Of a stretch of DNA of 64,000 nt, positions 22,890-32,468 are shown in pieces. How positions within the stretch are numbered: the first letter of the stretch is position 1; the number at the start of each line of letters is the position of its first letter. The notes below the pieces were generated by a model. The model ran no database searches. It was not told the DNA's origin and saw only the letters and a program-made list of their open reading frames with translations. Where the stretch lies: assembly GCF_000711225.1 (NCBI RefSeq), contig NZ_JOMG01000002.1, forward strand, positions 2,058,501-2,122,500, given 5' to 3'. Source of the DNA: Pelobacter seleniigenes DSM 18267 (GTDB lineage Bacteria; Desulfobacterota; Desulfuromonadia; Desulfuromonadales; Geopsychrobacteraceae). Both the position numbers and the translations under genes were made by a program.

Positions 22890-22917
22890 TTGACAACGAG
22901 CATAACAGAGTTATATT
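22890..22917 (+). promoter_or_regulatory. Promoter for the TRAP binding protein
   Basis: TTGACA (22890-22895), a 16-base gap and TATATT (22912-22917) lie about 48 bases before the dctP-type ATG. Confidence 0.65.
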
Positions 22918-22964
22918 CTTTTGCGAACGGCCTTTTAACTCGTTTTGCTCTCAGGGAGGTGTCC

Positions 22965-24059
22965 ATGGAAAAAAACAACCGGCGCGATTTTCTCAAAAAG
23001 GCGACGACAGCCACGGCGGTGGCTGCCACCGCAACGACCATTGGCGCACCGGCCATTGTTCGCGCTGAAAAAACCTACAACTGGAAAATGGTGACCACTT
23101 GGCCACCGCATTTCCCGATTCTGGGGGAAGGTGCGGATAAGTTGGCGGAAATGATCGGAGTGATGTCCGGTGGCCGGCTTAACGTACAGGTTTACGGCGG
23201 AGGAGAACTGGTTCCGCCATTGCAGGCCTTCGATGCGGTCAGTCAGGGGATGGTGCAGATGGGCCACGGCGCCGCCTATTACTGGGCTGGAAAAGCCCCG
23301 GCCGCACAATTTTTCGCGGCGGTTCCTTTCGGGCTGAATGCTCAGGGCATGAACGCTTGGCTGTACAGCGGCGGGGGCATGGAACTGTGGGAAGAGCTTT
23401 ATGGTAAATTCAACCTGGTGCCGATGCCGGCGGGAAATACCGGTGTGCAAATGGGCGGATGGTTCAACCGGGAAATCAAGACCATTGATGATTTCAAGGG
23501 TTTAAAAATGCGGATCCCCGGACTGGGTGGAAAAGTCCTGGCCAAGGCCGGCGGCACGGCAGTGCTTTCCGCTGGCGGGGAGATTTATACCAACCTGGAG
23601 CGGGGAGTTATCGACGCGACCGAGTGGGTCGGACCCTATAATGATTATAAGATGGGTTTCTACAAGGTTGCCAAATACTACTATTACCCGGGCTGGCATG
23701 AGCCGGGCACCGTGCTTGAGTCCTTTGTCAACAAGAGCGCTTTTGAAGAACTGCCCAAGGATCTCCAGCAGATTGTCAAGACGGCAGCGATGTCGGCCAA
23801 CCTGTGGATGCTCTGTGAGTCGGAAGCCAAGAATAATTTCTATCTGCAGAAGATGATCAAGGAAGAAGGGGTGCAGCTGAAGAAGTTCCCGGACGACGTG
23901 GTCAAGCAACTGCGCCAGTATTCCGCTGAGGTGCTTCAGGAAGTGGTGGACAAGGACCCGATGAGCAAGAAGGTCTACGACAGTTTCAGCAAGTTCCAGA
24001 AGGACTATCAGGTCTGGGGCAAAGTCTCTGAAGCGGCCTATTATTCACTCTTTGATTAA
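22965..24059 (+). CDS. TRAP transporter substrate-binding protein (DctP/TakP type)
   Basis: This is the periplasmic receptor of a TRAP transporter for an organic acid. The 364-residue protein begins MEKNNRRDFLKKATTA, a twin-arginine-type signal, with cleavage probably near PAIVRAEKTY. The mature part has the family motifs MVTTWPPHFP, GLKMRIPGLGGKVL and VIDATEWVGPYNDYKMGFY, closest to 2-oxo-acid (TakP-like) binders. GGGAGG precedes ATG 22965. The matching permease genes are on the other strand and converge on this gene. Confidence 0.92.
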   Translation: MEKNNRRDFLKKATTATAVAATATTIGAPAIVRAEKTYNWKMVTTWPPHFPILGEGADKLAEMIGVMSGGRLNVQVYGGGELVPPLQAFDAVSQGMVQMGHGAAYYWAGKAPAAQFFAAVPFGLNAQGMNAWLYSGGGMELWEELYGKFNLVPMPAGNTGVQMGGWFNREIKTIDDFKGLKMRIPGLGGKVLAKAGGTAVLSAGGEIYTNLERGVIDATEWVGPYNDYKMGFYKVAKYYYYPGWHEPGTVLESFVNKSAFEELPKDLQQIVKTAAMSANLWMLCESEAKNNFYLQKMIKEEGVQLKKFPDDVVKQLRQYSAEVLQEVVDKDPMSKKVYDSFSKFQKDYQVWGKVSEAAYYSLFD

Positions 24060-24083
24060 GCCCATTCGGTTACGTAAAACAAT

Positions 24084-24151
24084 GCCAGGGAAAGTTCTTG
24101 CGACTTTCCCTGGTAGGCTGAAAAGCCCGCCTGGAGCGGGCTTTTATTTTT
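24084..24151. terminator. Double hairpin terminator between convergent TRAP genes
   Basis: The first hairpin is CCAGGGAAAGT/ACTTTCCCTGG (about 24085-24112). The second is AAAGCCCGC/GCGGGCTTT (about 24122-24143), followed by a T-rich run, with A residues on the other side. It can stop transcription from both directions. Confidence 0.8.
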
Positions 24152-24175
24152 GATTTTGGGCAGCCGGCCCGCTCA

Positions 24176-25501
24176 TCAAGGGTGCCTGGACAGGTATTTC
24201 GGTAGCCAGGTGACGGCTTCCGGCCAGAACACCACAATGACAATACAGAGTATCTGAATCGCAATGAATGGAACGATCCCTTTGTAGATATGCGTTGTTG
24301 TGATGGACGAGGGGGCGACTCCCTTCAGATAGAACAGGCTGAAACCGAACGGCGGAGTCAAGAAGGACGTCTGCAGGTTCAGGGCGATGAGGATGCCGAC
24401 CCAGAGCAGATCAACACCCATCTTTTGAAAAATCGGTGCCACCACCGGAACAATGATAAAGGTGATTTCGATAAAGTCGATGAAGAAACCGGCAATGAAG
24501 ATAACCAGCATGACGATAAACAGGAAGTGATGGGCCTCAAGGCCGGCATCCATGATCAGCCTGGTGATGTAGTGATCTCCCCCCATGCCGCGGAACACCA
24601 GGCCGAAGGCGGTGGCGCCGACCAGCAGAATAAACACCATGCAGGTCAGGGTGGTAGTTCCGCGCATGACTTCACGCAATGTCTTCATGCTGAACTTTTT
24701 CTGCCATACGGTGAGCAGGGTTGCGCCCAAGGCTCCGACGGCGGCGGCTTCCGTGGGGGAGGCGATGCCGGCAAAAATGGAACCGAGGACGGCGAGAATC
24801 AGGAAGAAGGGGAGCAGAAATGCCCGGACAATCCGCCGATACATCCCCGAGGCCCGAAAGTCGGCCAGCTCATCAGCGGGCATGGCCGGAGCTGATTCGG
24901 GGCGGAAGGTGGCGACGATGATGATCCATACGACATAAAGGCCAACCAGAACCAGGCCCGGGATGACCGCACCGACAAACATATCGCCGATGGAGATATT
25001 GAGCACGCTGCCGAGCAGCACCAGGACGATACTGGGGGGGATGATCTGCCCCAGGGTGCCGGCGGCGCAGATCGTCCCGGTGGACAGCTCCGGGGAATAG
25101 CCCCGCTTGATCATGGTCGGCAATGACAACAGACCCATGGTGACCACGGTTGCTCCGACAATGCCGGTGGAGGCGGCCAGCACGGCCCCGACAACAATGA
25201 CCGAGATGGCCAGGCCGCCGCGTAATTTACCGAACAGCATGGCCATGGTTTCGAGAAGTTCTTCGGCCAGCCCCGATTTTTCCAGCATCAGTCCCATGTA
25301 CACAAAGAGCGGAACCGCGATCAGGACATAGTTGGTCATGGTGCCCCAGATGCGCAACGGCAACAGCTGGAAAAAATTCATCCCGAAGGTGAAATAACCG
25401 AAGATCAGCGACACTCCGCCCAGGGTGAAGGCGACGGGGAAGCCGAGCAGGAGCAGGGCAAAGACGACAATAAACAGAACGATGGACATGTATTCAGGCA
25501 T
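24176..25501 (-). CDS. TRAP transporter large permease (DctM)
   Basis: The 441-residue multi-spanning permease is of the DctM type. Recognisable parts are LGFPVAFTLGGVSLIFGY, ASTGIVGATVVTMGLLSLP, GTICAAGTLGQIIPPSIVL and the C-terminal LQTSFLTPPFGFSLFYLKG. The start is set at ATG 25501, which overlaps the small-permease stop by 8 bases; the longer open frame is unsupported. It imports the substrate with the Na+ gradient. Confidence 0.94.
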   Translation of the reverse strand: MPEYMSIVLFIVVFALLLLGFPVAFTLGGVSLIFGYFTFGMNFFQLLPLRIWGTMTNYVLIAVPLFVYMGLMLEKSGLAEELLETMAMLFGKLRGGLAISVIVVGAVLAASTGIVGATVVTMGLLSLPTMIKRGYSPELSTGTICAAGTLGQIIPPSIVLVLLGSVLNISIGDMFVGAVIPGLVLVGLYVVWIIIVATFRPESAPAMPADELADFRASGMYRRIVRAFLLPFFLILAVLGSIFAGIASPTEAAAVGALGATLLTVWQKKFSMKTLREVMRGTTTLTCMVFILLVGATAFGLVFRGMGGDHYITRLIMDAGLEAHHFLFIVMLVIFIAGFFIDFIEITFIIVPVVAPIFQKMGVDLLWVGILIALNLQTSFLTPPFGFSLFYLKGVAPSSITTTHIYKGIVPFIAIQILCIVIVVFWPEAVTWLPKYLSRHP

Positions 25502-26048
25502 GCTGTTGCTCCTCGGCTTTAGTGGTGCGGGGATCGACAAGGGGTTTGCCGATCAGAGTACAGAAGGAGCGCAACGCCAGGGAAATCCCTTGCAGGAGGA
25601 CCAGGACGAAGCCGGCCGGGATCATGGACTTGAGCAGATAGCGATAGGGCAGGCCGCCGGGATCGGGGCTGGTTTCCTGAATGGCCCAGCTCATGCTGAT
25701 AAAGCCCTGGCTGGTCCAGATCACCAGCAGGGAGAACGGAATCAGAAACACAATGCAGCCGAACAGGTTGATCAGGGCCTGGCCGCGCGGCGGCAACAGG
25801 GTGTAAAAGACGTCAACGCGGACGTGACTGTCCTCTTTCAGGGTGTAGGCCGCCGCGATCAGAAACAGCACGGCAAAGATATGCCATTCCAGCTCCTGTA
25901 CGGCCACGCTGCTTTTACGCAGGAAATAGCGGGTGAAAACATCGTAGCAGACGATCACGACCAGCAATGTGCTTAACCAGGATGTAAAATGCCCGACCCG
26001 GGTGTTCAGCCCGTCGATCAAACGCACGATCAATCCAATCAATTTCAT
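25494..26048 (-). CDS. TRAP transporter small permease (DctQ)
   Basis: The 184-residue four-helix DctQ subunit has WLSTLLVVIVCYDVFTRYFL, QELEWHIFAVLFLIAAAYTL and DSHVRVDVFY. GGAGG precedes ATG 26048. It is translationally coupled to the large permease. Upstream on its strand is an AT-rich region with a possible TTGACT -35, but the -10 is unclear. Confidence 0.93.
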   Translation of the reverse strand: MKLIGLIVRLIDGLNTRVGHFTSWLSTLLVVIVCYDVFTRYFLRKSSVAVQELEWHIFAVLFLIAAAYTLKEDSHVRVDVFYTLLPPRGQALINLFGCIVFLIPFSLLVIWTSQGFISMSWAIQETSPDPGGLPYRYLLKSMIPAGFVLVLLQGISLALRSFCTLIGKPLVDPRTTKAEEQQHA

Positions 26049-26188
26049 TCAAATCCTCCATTCGGCGGGTGACATTAATTGGAAAAACAGCTAAGCGGTT
26101 ATACTCTGTCAACTGTTGTTTTGAGTCAATATATAACATCCTGTATCAAATAGGTTTCCATTTCTTTTATTCGGGTCGCTGTCTTGTC

Positions 26189-26851
26189 TCAGTCAAGTGT
26201 CGTTATGCCGGCGGGGGTTTCGATCCGGGCGCAGAGGCGGGGGCGGGGGGCCTTGCTCAGCTCGATGAGCTGGGCGATCCCCAATTCGTCCAGCAGTGGG
26301 GTGAGGGTTTCCGGGTTGGGCGACCCTGCCTCCAGCTTCAACAGGCGGCAGTTACGCTCCGGCAGATTGGTCGCGGGGTGCTGACCGTGCGGCCATTGAA
26401 TCAGCGACGGCAGGATCCCTGCGGCAGGCAGCGACCCGTCATCCGGGACGGTCAGGGACCAGTGCAGCTGGTTGCGGGACATGGGCAAGGTGCGTCCGAA
26501 CTTTCCCGGGAAGCGCTGCTGCAGGTTGTCGAGTTGTTCCGTGCGGCAGACCCAGTGGATCAGCCGCGGGCGCACGGAGAGGGCGGCCCGTTGCTCCTCT
26601 GTATCCATCCCAAACCAGCGTTTGCGCTGTGGGGATGGCAGGCTCGGTTCGATGGCGATTACTTCCAGGTAGGTGGGCCCGTCCAGCTTAAGCAGGGCGT
26701 TATGGGTGCCCATGACGATATGCTGGCCACCGGCTGTGAAAGGGACGCCCAGGCGGGACTCCAGGTAGTCCACCCCGGCGGCCAGGGTTGTTGCCGCCAC
26801 GACGAGGTGATCGAGTTGCAGAAGTGGTGGGGCCGATTCATTGCTAAGCAT
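26189..26851 (-). CDS. VOC/glyoxalase-like domain protein
   Basis: The 220-residue protein begins with LLQLDHLVVAATTLAAGVDY, a vicinal-oxygen-chelate motif, followed by GTHNALLKLDGPTYLEVIAI with the paired metal-ligand positions. It resembles the glyoxalase-like domain family of unknown substrate. It is divergent from its neighbours and not in an operon. The specific reaction cannot be assigned. Confidence 0.75.
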   Translation of the reverse strand: MLSNESAPPLLQLDHLVVAATTLAAGVDYLESRLGVPFTAGGQHIVMGTHNALLKLDGPTYLEVIAIEPSLPSPQRKRWFGMDTEEQRAALSVRPRLIHWVCRTEQLDNLQQRFPGKFGRTLPMSRNQLHWSLTVPDDGSLPAAGILPSLIQWPHGQHPATNLPERNCRLLKLEAGSPNPETLTPLLDELGIAQLIELSKAPRPRLCARIETPAGITTLD

Positions 26852-26929
26852 TTTTGCGACTCCTCAAAAAAAGAAATTTATTGTTCCAGTACGCTAGTTC
26901 AAAACTATGGACTTTCAGTGCATAGTGAT

Positions 26930-27131
26930 TTAGTCCCGAATGGCGCTCGTTTAAGCAACTTTGCAGTAAACTCGGGACTGTCCCCAGGGTCATCGGGGGC
27001 TGTCCCAAAAGTTTGCGAGCCATGAAACTGTCGCGGTTAACACCGCAAAGACCTGGGACAGCCCCCGTGCGGGGACAGTCCCGGTTTTGCTGCCAGCGAC
27101 TCTTAAACTAGCGCCATTCGGTTTAGTCCCT
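26930..27131. repeat. ~200-bp fold-back (long imperfect palindrome)
   Basis: The left arm reads CGAATGGCGCTCGTTTAAG (26938-26956), then CGGGACTGTCCCC and CGGGGGCTGTCCCA. The right arm gives the reverse complement: TGGGACAGCCCCCG, GGGGACAGTCCCG and AGCGCCATTCG (27110-27120). Arms of about 75 bases surround a central ~45 bases that itself has TTTGCG/CGCAAA. It carries no gene and looks like a non-autonomous mobile or REP-type element. Confidence 0.75.
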
Positions 27132-27202
27132 GTCTGGAGAATAGTCTGTAACAACTGTCCGAATTGTCATACAAGGGATGGTTGAATCCACTTGCTGCAA
27201 TG

Positions 27203-27236
27203 AAAAAAGCCGGGTCAAGAGTGACCCGGCTTTTTC
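27203..27236. terminator. Bidirectional terminator downstream of the ferritin genes
   Basis: AAAAAGCCGGGTCA pairs with TGACCCGGCTTTTT around AGAG, giving a strong stem with T runs in both directions. It terminates the minus-strand ferritin-like genes. Confidence 0.88.
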
Positions 27237-27258
27237 CAATGAACGAAAGAGAAGCGAC

Positions 27259-27759
27259 TTATTCTCTGACGAAGGTGTCGATATCGGTTTCGTGAACCAT
27301 CCCCATCAGGCGGGCATATTCGGATTCAATGAGCGCATAATGGTGTTCGGTCGAGACTGCATTCTCCTCAAAAACCGCTTTAACTTCCGGGTCGGCAATC
27401 TTGGCGGCCATGGCGCGCAGGCTTTCCGCCAGTTTCTGTTCCTTGTCCATGGCCAGTTCCATGGCCTTGCGATCGTTAAAGTTTTCCAGCAGGGCTTTGT
27501 CCAGATCGGAGAGCCATTCGCTGGATTTTTCCGGGGGGGCTTCAATAAATTCATCAAACGGCGGGAGAAGGTCTTCACACATGCATTTATCGAAAAAATG
27601 CTTGGCATGGTCACGTTCTTCACGGGCCAGCAGTTCGAAGGTTTTGATAGCGTCCGGGTCTTTCATTTCTTTGGCAGCTATTTGGTAAAAGTTCATGGCA
27701 TTTTTTTCGGTTTGCACCGAGCTGGCCAGAGCCTTGTTGACTTCGGTCTCGTTCAGCAT
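27259..27759 (-). CDS. Rubrerythrin-like ferritin-fold protein without rubredoxin domain
   Basis: The 166-residue diiron protein has EKNAMNFYQIAAKEMKDPD and LAREERDHAKHF, with a second helix pair (ELAMDKEQKLAES, STEHHYALIESEY) supplying the remaining Glu/His ligands. There is no C-terminal CxxC rubredoxin domain. It probably handles peroxide or iron. It lies 50 bases downstream of the ferritin gene on the same strand. Confidence 0.85.
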   Translation of the reverse strand: MLNETEVNKALASSVQTEKNAMNFYQIAAKEMKDPDAIKTFELLAREERDHAKHFFDKCMCEDLLPPFDEFIEAPPEKSSEWLSDLDKALLENFNDRKAMELAMDKEQKLAESLRAMAAKIADPEVKAVFEENAVSTEHHYALIESEYARLMGMVHETDIDTFVRE

Positions 27760-27809
27760 CAGATTGTTCCTCCTTCTCTCGTTGATTGAAAGGTAATGAA
27801 TTCAGCTGA

Positions 27810-28322
27810 TCACTCAGCTGCAGCAATCGGGGTAAAGGTCCGGCTGGCGAGCTCCTGATCGATCATCATCAGTCCGCGGCCGTCCTCTTTAACTCTTTTC
27901 AACTTGGCAATGATGAGGTTGACACTGGCTTCTTCTTCAATCTGTTCGGTGATAAACCACTGCAGAAAAATCTGCGCGGCATGGTCTTTTTCCTGTTGGG
28001 CAAGGTCCATCAGGTTATTGATTCTGGCGGTCACCGACTGTTCGTGTTCGAGGGACACTTCAAATGCCTCCAGCGGTGACGCGTATTCGTTGCGCGGGGC
28101 ATCGATCTGCTGCAGTTGCACCCGGCCGCCGGTTTCGCAGACAAACTGGAACATTTTTTCCGCATGAGCCATTTCTTCCTGGAATTGAACGTCCATCCAG
28201 TTGGCCATGCCGGGAAGATCTTCCGCTTCGAAATATGCCTGCATGGCTTTGTAGGTTAAAGCTGAATAAATCTCATATTGAATCTGATCGTTGATGGCAC
28301 TGACGAGTTTCTGGTTGAGCAT
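27810..28322 (-). CDS. ftnA: Bacterial non-haem ferritin
   Basis: The 170-residue protein resembles FtnA: LVSAINDQIQYEIYSALTY, the ferroxidase residues in FQEEMAHAEKMFQFV and HEQSVTARINNLMDLAQQEKD. AAGGAG precedes ATG 28322. It stores iron and, with the rubrerythrin-like protein downstream, probably protects against oxidative stress. The 324-base region upstream is AT-rich with no further gene seen. Confidence 0.93.
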   Translation of the reverse strand: MLNQKLVSAINDQIQYEIYSALTYKAMQAYFEAEDLPGMANWMDVQFQEEMAHAEKMFQFVCETGGRVQLQQIDAPRNEYASPLEAFEVSLEHEQSVTARINNLMDLAQQEKDHAAQIFLQWFITEQIEEEASVNLIIAKLKRVKEDGRGLMMIDQELASRTFTPIAAAE

Positions 28323-28646
28323 GATAATTCTCCTTGAACGAAGCTGATGTTCCGCTGGTTTGACCCGCAGCTGTCAAGTTCTGTAAGGACGACTACGCGA
28401 ATAAATATAATTCTACATATATTAACAGAAGCCTGCCGCCAAGATCACTAAAAATTACGGTCAGGCGCATAATCCACCGCCTGACAGGCCATTGGACTCT
28501 ACGGAAGATGTTCTGTTATCGACAGCTTTATGCCGGCCTGCTATGTTATGTTGTTCAGGAGTCGGCAACAGATTAATTTTGTCCGCCGTGCCGCAACGCG
28601 GCGCAGGTGGATTTTGTCACAACTTTATGAGCGCAGAAAGCAGACC

Positions 28647-29258
28647 ATGAAAATTTTTTCCGCTGAATTTATCAAAAGTGCCGCCCGGGTAGCGCATTAT
28701 CCGCAGAGCGAGCTGCCGGAGGTCGCCTTTGCAGGGCGCAGCAATGTTGGCAAAAGTTCCCTGATCAATGTTCTGCTGAATCGCCGCAATCTGGTGCGGA
28801 CTTCTTCGACCCCGGGACGGACCCAGCTGCTCAACTTTTTTAACGTTAACAACCTGTTCTCCCTGGTCGATCTGCCCGGCTACGGCTTTGCCAAAGTCCC
28901 CCTGACGGTTAAAAAAGAGTGGGGACCGATGATTCGTTCTTATCTGGAACTGCGGGAAAATCTGCAGGCGGTGGTCTTTATCATGGACATCCGCAGGGTG
29001 CCGGGGCAAGAAGACATCCAGCTGCTTGACTGGCTGGAGGAGTTCGGGGTGCCAACGATTCCGGTCGTCACCAAGCTGGACAAGGTGAATCGGTCGCAGC
29101 GTGACAAGCAGGTGCGGGTGATCGCCCGGGAGACTGGGCTGCCCCTTGAGGCGTTTTCGCTGTTTTCGGCGCAGACCCGGGAAGGCCGGGATGAAATCTG
29201 GGAGCGGATTGAGGATGCCCTGGCACTGGCCGGACCGGAGGATAGCCGTGAGCCCTGA
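28647..29258 (+). CDS. engB: Ribosome-biogenesis GTPase EngB/YsxC
   Basis: The 203-residue GTPase has [19 protein letters not shown] (G1), [11 protein letters not shown] (G2), [10 protein letters not shown] (G3) and [10 protein letters not shown] (G4). It is required for 50S assembly. ATG 28647 matches the family start; the open frame extends upstream without support. The next gene begins 69 bases downstream. Confidence 0.95.
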   Translation: MKIFSAEFIKSAARVAHYPQSELPEVAFAGRSNVGKSSLINVLLNRRNLVRTSSTPGRTQLLNFFNVNNLFSLVDLPGYGFAKVPLTVKKEWGPMIRSYLELRENLQAVVFIMDIRRVPGQEDIQLLDWLEEFGVPTIPVVTKLDKVNRSQRDKQVRVIARETGLPLEAFSLFSAQTREGRDEIWERIEDALALAGPEDSREP

Positions 29259-29327
29259 CCCTGCTGCCGCGGTCAGCCGGTCGACGCCGGGTTGGGCAGA
29301 CTGGTGGAGCAACAAAGGAGAATCAGC

Positions 29328-29927
29328 ATGAAGGCAACCAGACTGCACCTGTTGCGCCACGGACAGGTTGAGGGTTACCAGGAAAAACGCTACAACGGCC
29401 AGGGTGACGTACGCCTGACCGATCTGGGCAGGCAACAGTCAGCCGCTTTTGCCGGGCGGTTTCAACATCATAAATTGAGCGCCATTTATTCCAGCGACCT
29501 GTATCGGTGCCGGGTGGCCGCGGATCAGATCGCGCTGTTGCAGAACATTGCGCCGCTTTATCGCGAGGACCTGCGGGAACTGCACATCGGCGATTGGGAA
29601 GGGCGCACCTGGGAGCAGCTGCAACAGGAATACCCAGAGTTGTGGCAGGCCCGCCTCAACGATATCGTCAATGTGGCGCCCCCGGGCGGGGAGAGCATGC
29701 TGCAGATGGCCGAGCGGATCCGGCCGGCGGTCAAGGAGATCATCAATGCCCATGTCGGCGGCGAGATCGTGCTCGTGGCGCATGGCGGCGTCAACCGGGT
29801 CATTCTGCTGGATGCCATCGGCGCTTCCCTGGAGCGGCTGTTTCATATTGAACAGGATTACGGCTGCCACAACATTATCGATTATTTTACCGACGGTATC
29901 GCGGTCGTCAAACGCCTGAACGGCTGA
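29328..29927 (+). CDS. cobC: Histidine phosphatase (alpha-ribazole phosphatase-like)
   Basis: The 199-residue phosphoglycerate-mutase-fold phosphatase has LHLLRHGQVEGY (catalytic RHG), LRELHIGDWEGRTW and LVAHGGVNRVILLD. GGAGAATC precedes ATG 29328. With the cobL gene next to it, a role in finishing the cobalamin lower ligand is likely, though general sugar-phosphate phosphatases look alike. Confidence 0.75.
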   Translation: MKATRLHLLRHGQVEGYQEKRYNGQGDVRLTDLGRQQSAAFAGRFQHHKLSAIYSSDLYRCRVAADQIALLQNIAPLYREDLRELHIGDWEGRTWEQLQQEYPELWQARLNDIVNVAPPGGESMLQMAERIRPAVKEIINAHVGGEIVLVAHGGVNRVILLDAIGASLERLFHIEQDYGCHNIIDYFTDGIAVVKRLNG

Positions 29928-30075
29928 TCGGGAATCCCGTCGCGCTCGGTTGACAGTTTAACAATGGTTTTGTTTTCGGACTGAACCAGTTACCATAGCG
30001 GTTCTTCTTCATCACCTGCTCAGGGCCGGTCGTTGCGGGCTGATTGTTGCCAGGGTTGCCTCAAGGGAGCAAACA

Positions 30076-31290
30076 ATGAAATCGATTCATGTTATCGGAG
30101 CTGGAATAGCCGGGCAGGAAGGGTTTACCCCCCGGGCGGTGGAGCTGATCGAACAGAGTGAACTGCTGTTCGGCTCGGCTCGGCTGCTGAAGCTGTTTCC
30201 GGATTATGGCGGGGAAAAAGTGCTCATTGAAGATGAGACCCGGGCCGAAATGGTGTCCCGGCTGAGCGATTTTGCGGGGCGGGCCGTGGTTCTGTCCTCT
30301 GGAGATCCGCTCTTCTTCGGGGTCGGCCGCTATTTGCTCCGCAACCTGACCGACGAGCTGATTGAGTTTTTGCCGAATGTCACCTCGGTTCAATACGCCT
30401 TTGCCAAAATCCGCGAACCCTGGGATGACACGATTTTTGTCTCTGCCCAGGCTAGGGAACTGAAAGAGGTGGTTGATCGCATCGTTGCCAATGATAAGGC
30501 CGCGGTCCTCACTGACAGTATCAATACCCCGGGAATGATCGGGCGGGAATTGCTCAGCCGGCAGCGCAGCGGCTACAAAGCGTTCTTGTGTGAGAACCTG
30601 GGGACCCCGGAAGAGAAGATCCGGGTCACGGATATCCGTGGTCTGCTCGAACTGGACGTTGCCCCGCTGAACCTGCTGATCCTCATCAAAGAGTATGAAG
30701 CGGATGCGCAGCAGTATGTGCCGACCCTCGGTATTCCGGATGATGAATTTGTCAGTATTAAAAAGTTGATCACCAAGGAGGAGATCCGGGTGGTGACTCT
30801 GGCCAAATTGAAGCTGCGCCATGACATGTGCCTCTGGGATATCGGCGCCGGTTCCGGTTCGATCTGTATCGAGGCCGATCACCTGCTCCCGAACGGGCGA
30901 ATCTTTGCCATCGAGCGCAATGAGGAATGCCGCCAGTTCATCAAGGAGAACCTGCAGAAATTCAACACCCGCAACGTCGCGCTGATCGAAGGGGATGCGC
31001 CGGATTGTCTCGACGAACTGCCTGATCCGGACCGGGTTTTTATCGGCGGTAGCGGCGGACGGTTGTGGGACATCCTGGAAACCGTTGATCAACGCCTCGG
31101 CAGCGGCGGGCGGATTGTGCTCAATGCCATTACCCTGGATACCCTGACCGCGGCCAATGAATTTTTCGGCAACGCCGGCTACCTGGTTGAAGTGGTCACG
31201 GTCAATATCGCCAGAACCCGTCCCTATTCAAACTATAAGATGTTCGAAGCCTATGACCCGGTCTATATCCTGACCGCAGTCAAAGAGTAG
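30076..31290 (+). CDS. cobL: Precorrin-6Y C5,15-methyltransferase, CbiE-CbiT fusion
   Basis: The 404-residue fusion has an N-terminal CbiE tetrapyrrole methylase (SIHVIGAGIAGQEGFTPRA, VVLSSGDPLFFGVGR) and, from about residue 205, a CbiT domain with the SAM site LWDIGAGSGSICIEA and the motif VFIGGSGG. It methylates C5 and C15 of the corrin ring and decarboxylates the C12 side chain. No other cob genes adjoin, so the rest of the pathway lies elsewhere. Confidence 0.93.
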   Translation: MKSIHVIGAGIAGQEGFTPRAVELIEQSELLFGSARLLKLFPDYGGEKVLIEDETRAEMVSRLSDFAGRAVVLSSGDPLFFGVGRYLLRNLTDELIEFLPNVTSVQYAFAKIREPWDDTIFVSAQARELKEVVDRIVANDKAAVLTDSINTPGMIGRELLSRQRSGYKAFLCENLGTPEEKIRVTDIRGLLELDVAPLNLLILIKEYEADAQQYVPTLGIPDDEFVSIKKLITKEEIRVVTLAKLKLRHDMCLWDIGAGSGSICIEADHLLPNGRIFAIERNEECRQFIKENLQKFNTRNVALIEGDAPDCLDELPDPDRVFIGGSGGRLWDILETVDQRLGSGGRIVLNAITLDTLTAANEFFGNAGYLVEVVTVNIARTRPYSNYKMFEAYDPVYILTAVKE

Positions 31291-31308
31291 GGCGCCCCCG
31301 GCTGCAGC

Positions 31309-31686
31309 TCAGCCGCGGTTTTTGCTGAGCAGCTCTTTCTGCCGCCGGGTGTCGAGGATCATGGTTTGGTCAAGGTTGTTGGCTTTGGGGGTGTTCGCGC
31401 CCAGGTAGTGAAAAATCAGGCTGTGTTTACCGATGATAATCTCATCGCCGTCGAGCAGTTCGTATTTGTCGATTTTTCTTTCATTGACAAAGGTGCCGTT
31501 GGTACTGCCGAGATCTTCGATGACATAGGTATTCATAACTTTTCTGATCAGCGCATGCCGGCCGGAAACGGCCAGGCTGTCGATCTGAATATCGTTCTGC
31601 TGGTTGCGCCCGACCTGGATCTTACCGCTGTCGGTGGTAAAGGTTTCGAGCACCGCGCCCTGATAGGTCAACTCGATCTTCAGCAT
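31309..31686 (-). CDS. FHA-domain protein
   Basis: The 125-residue protein is almost entirely a forkhead-associated domain: IQVGRNQQNDIQIDS, VSGRHALIRK and DLGSTNGTFVNERKIDKYEL, which bind phosphothreonine. ATG 31686 follows GGGAG. It is the last gene of a minus-strand kinase-phosphatase-FHA operon, so its partner is probably a substrate of the kinase upstream. Confidence 0.92.
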   Translation of the reverse strand: MLKIELTYQGAVLETFTTDSGKIQVGRNQQNDIQIDSLAVSGRHALIRKVMNTYVIEDLGSTNGTFVNERKIDKYELLDGDEIIIGKHSLIFHYLGANTPKANNLDQTMILDTRRQKELLSKNRG

Positions 31687-31722
31687 GATTGGCTCCCTTT
31701 TCATTTTGGGTGAGGGCCTGTC

Positions 31723-32468
31723 TTAATTGCCAGGCGCCGATGTTGTCGATTCATCCAGTTCAATAATATCCACCACCACGACCGTGACGTTGTCCAGCCC
31801 GCCGGCGGCCAGGGCTTTTTCAATCAAATCGGCACAGGCCTGGGCCGGGGTGCCCTGACTCAGACAACGGGCAATCGCGGCGTCTTTCAGCATCGTGGTC
31901 AGCCCGTCGCTGCACAGCAGCAGCCGATCCCGGGCCGCGAGCGGGATGTTTTTTTTACAGATGTCCAGTTCCGTTGTAATGCCGACTGCCTGGGTCAGCA
32001 GATTGCCAAGGTTGGAGCGGCGGGCGTCCTCGGCAGTGATGATCCCCATGCGCAGTTGCTCCGCAACCAGGGAATGGTCTTCGCTGAGCTGTTGGAGCTC
32101 TTTGTTGCGCAAGCGGTAGAAGCGACTGTCGCCGATATGGGCGAGCCTGGCCTGATTGTCACTCAGGGCCAGAATCGTCAGGGTGGTTCCCATCTTATGC
32201 CAGGCTGGATTGACCTCCGCGGCCTGACGGATCTCAGCATTGGCGGCGCGGACCGCTTTGCCGAGCCACAGGTTCAGGTCCGCGGCATTCCTTTTGGCCA
32301 GGGCGGTGCAGACCGTTTCGATGGCCAGGCGACTGGCCACTTCGCCGGCCGCATGCCCGCCCATTCCGTCCGCAACAATAAACAGACCGTTGGCCAGGTC
32401 GATATGAAAACTGTCCTCGTTGTTGCTGCGTTGCAGACCGGTATCCGTTTTTCCACAGGCTTCCAGCT

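Noticed and set aside
26069-27025. 318-codon plus-strand frame
   Set aside because: It is antisense to the VOC-family gene and continues into the fold-back repeat; there is no start signal.
27178-27789. 203-codon plus-strand frame
   Set aside because: It is antisense to the rubrerythrin-like gene and begins upstream of the bidirectional terminator.
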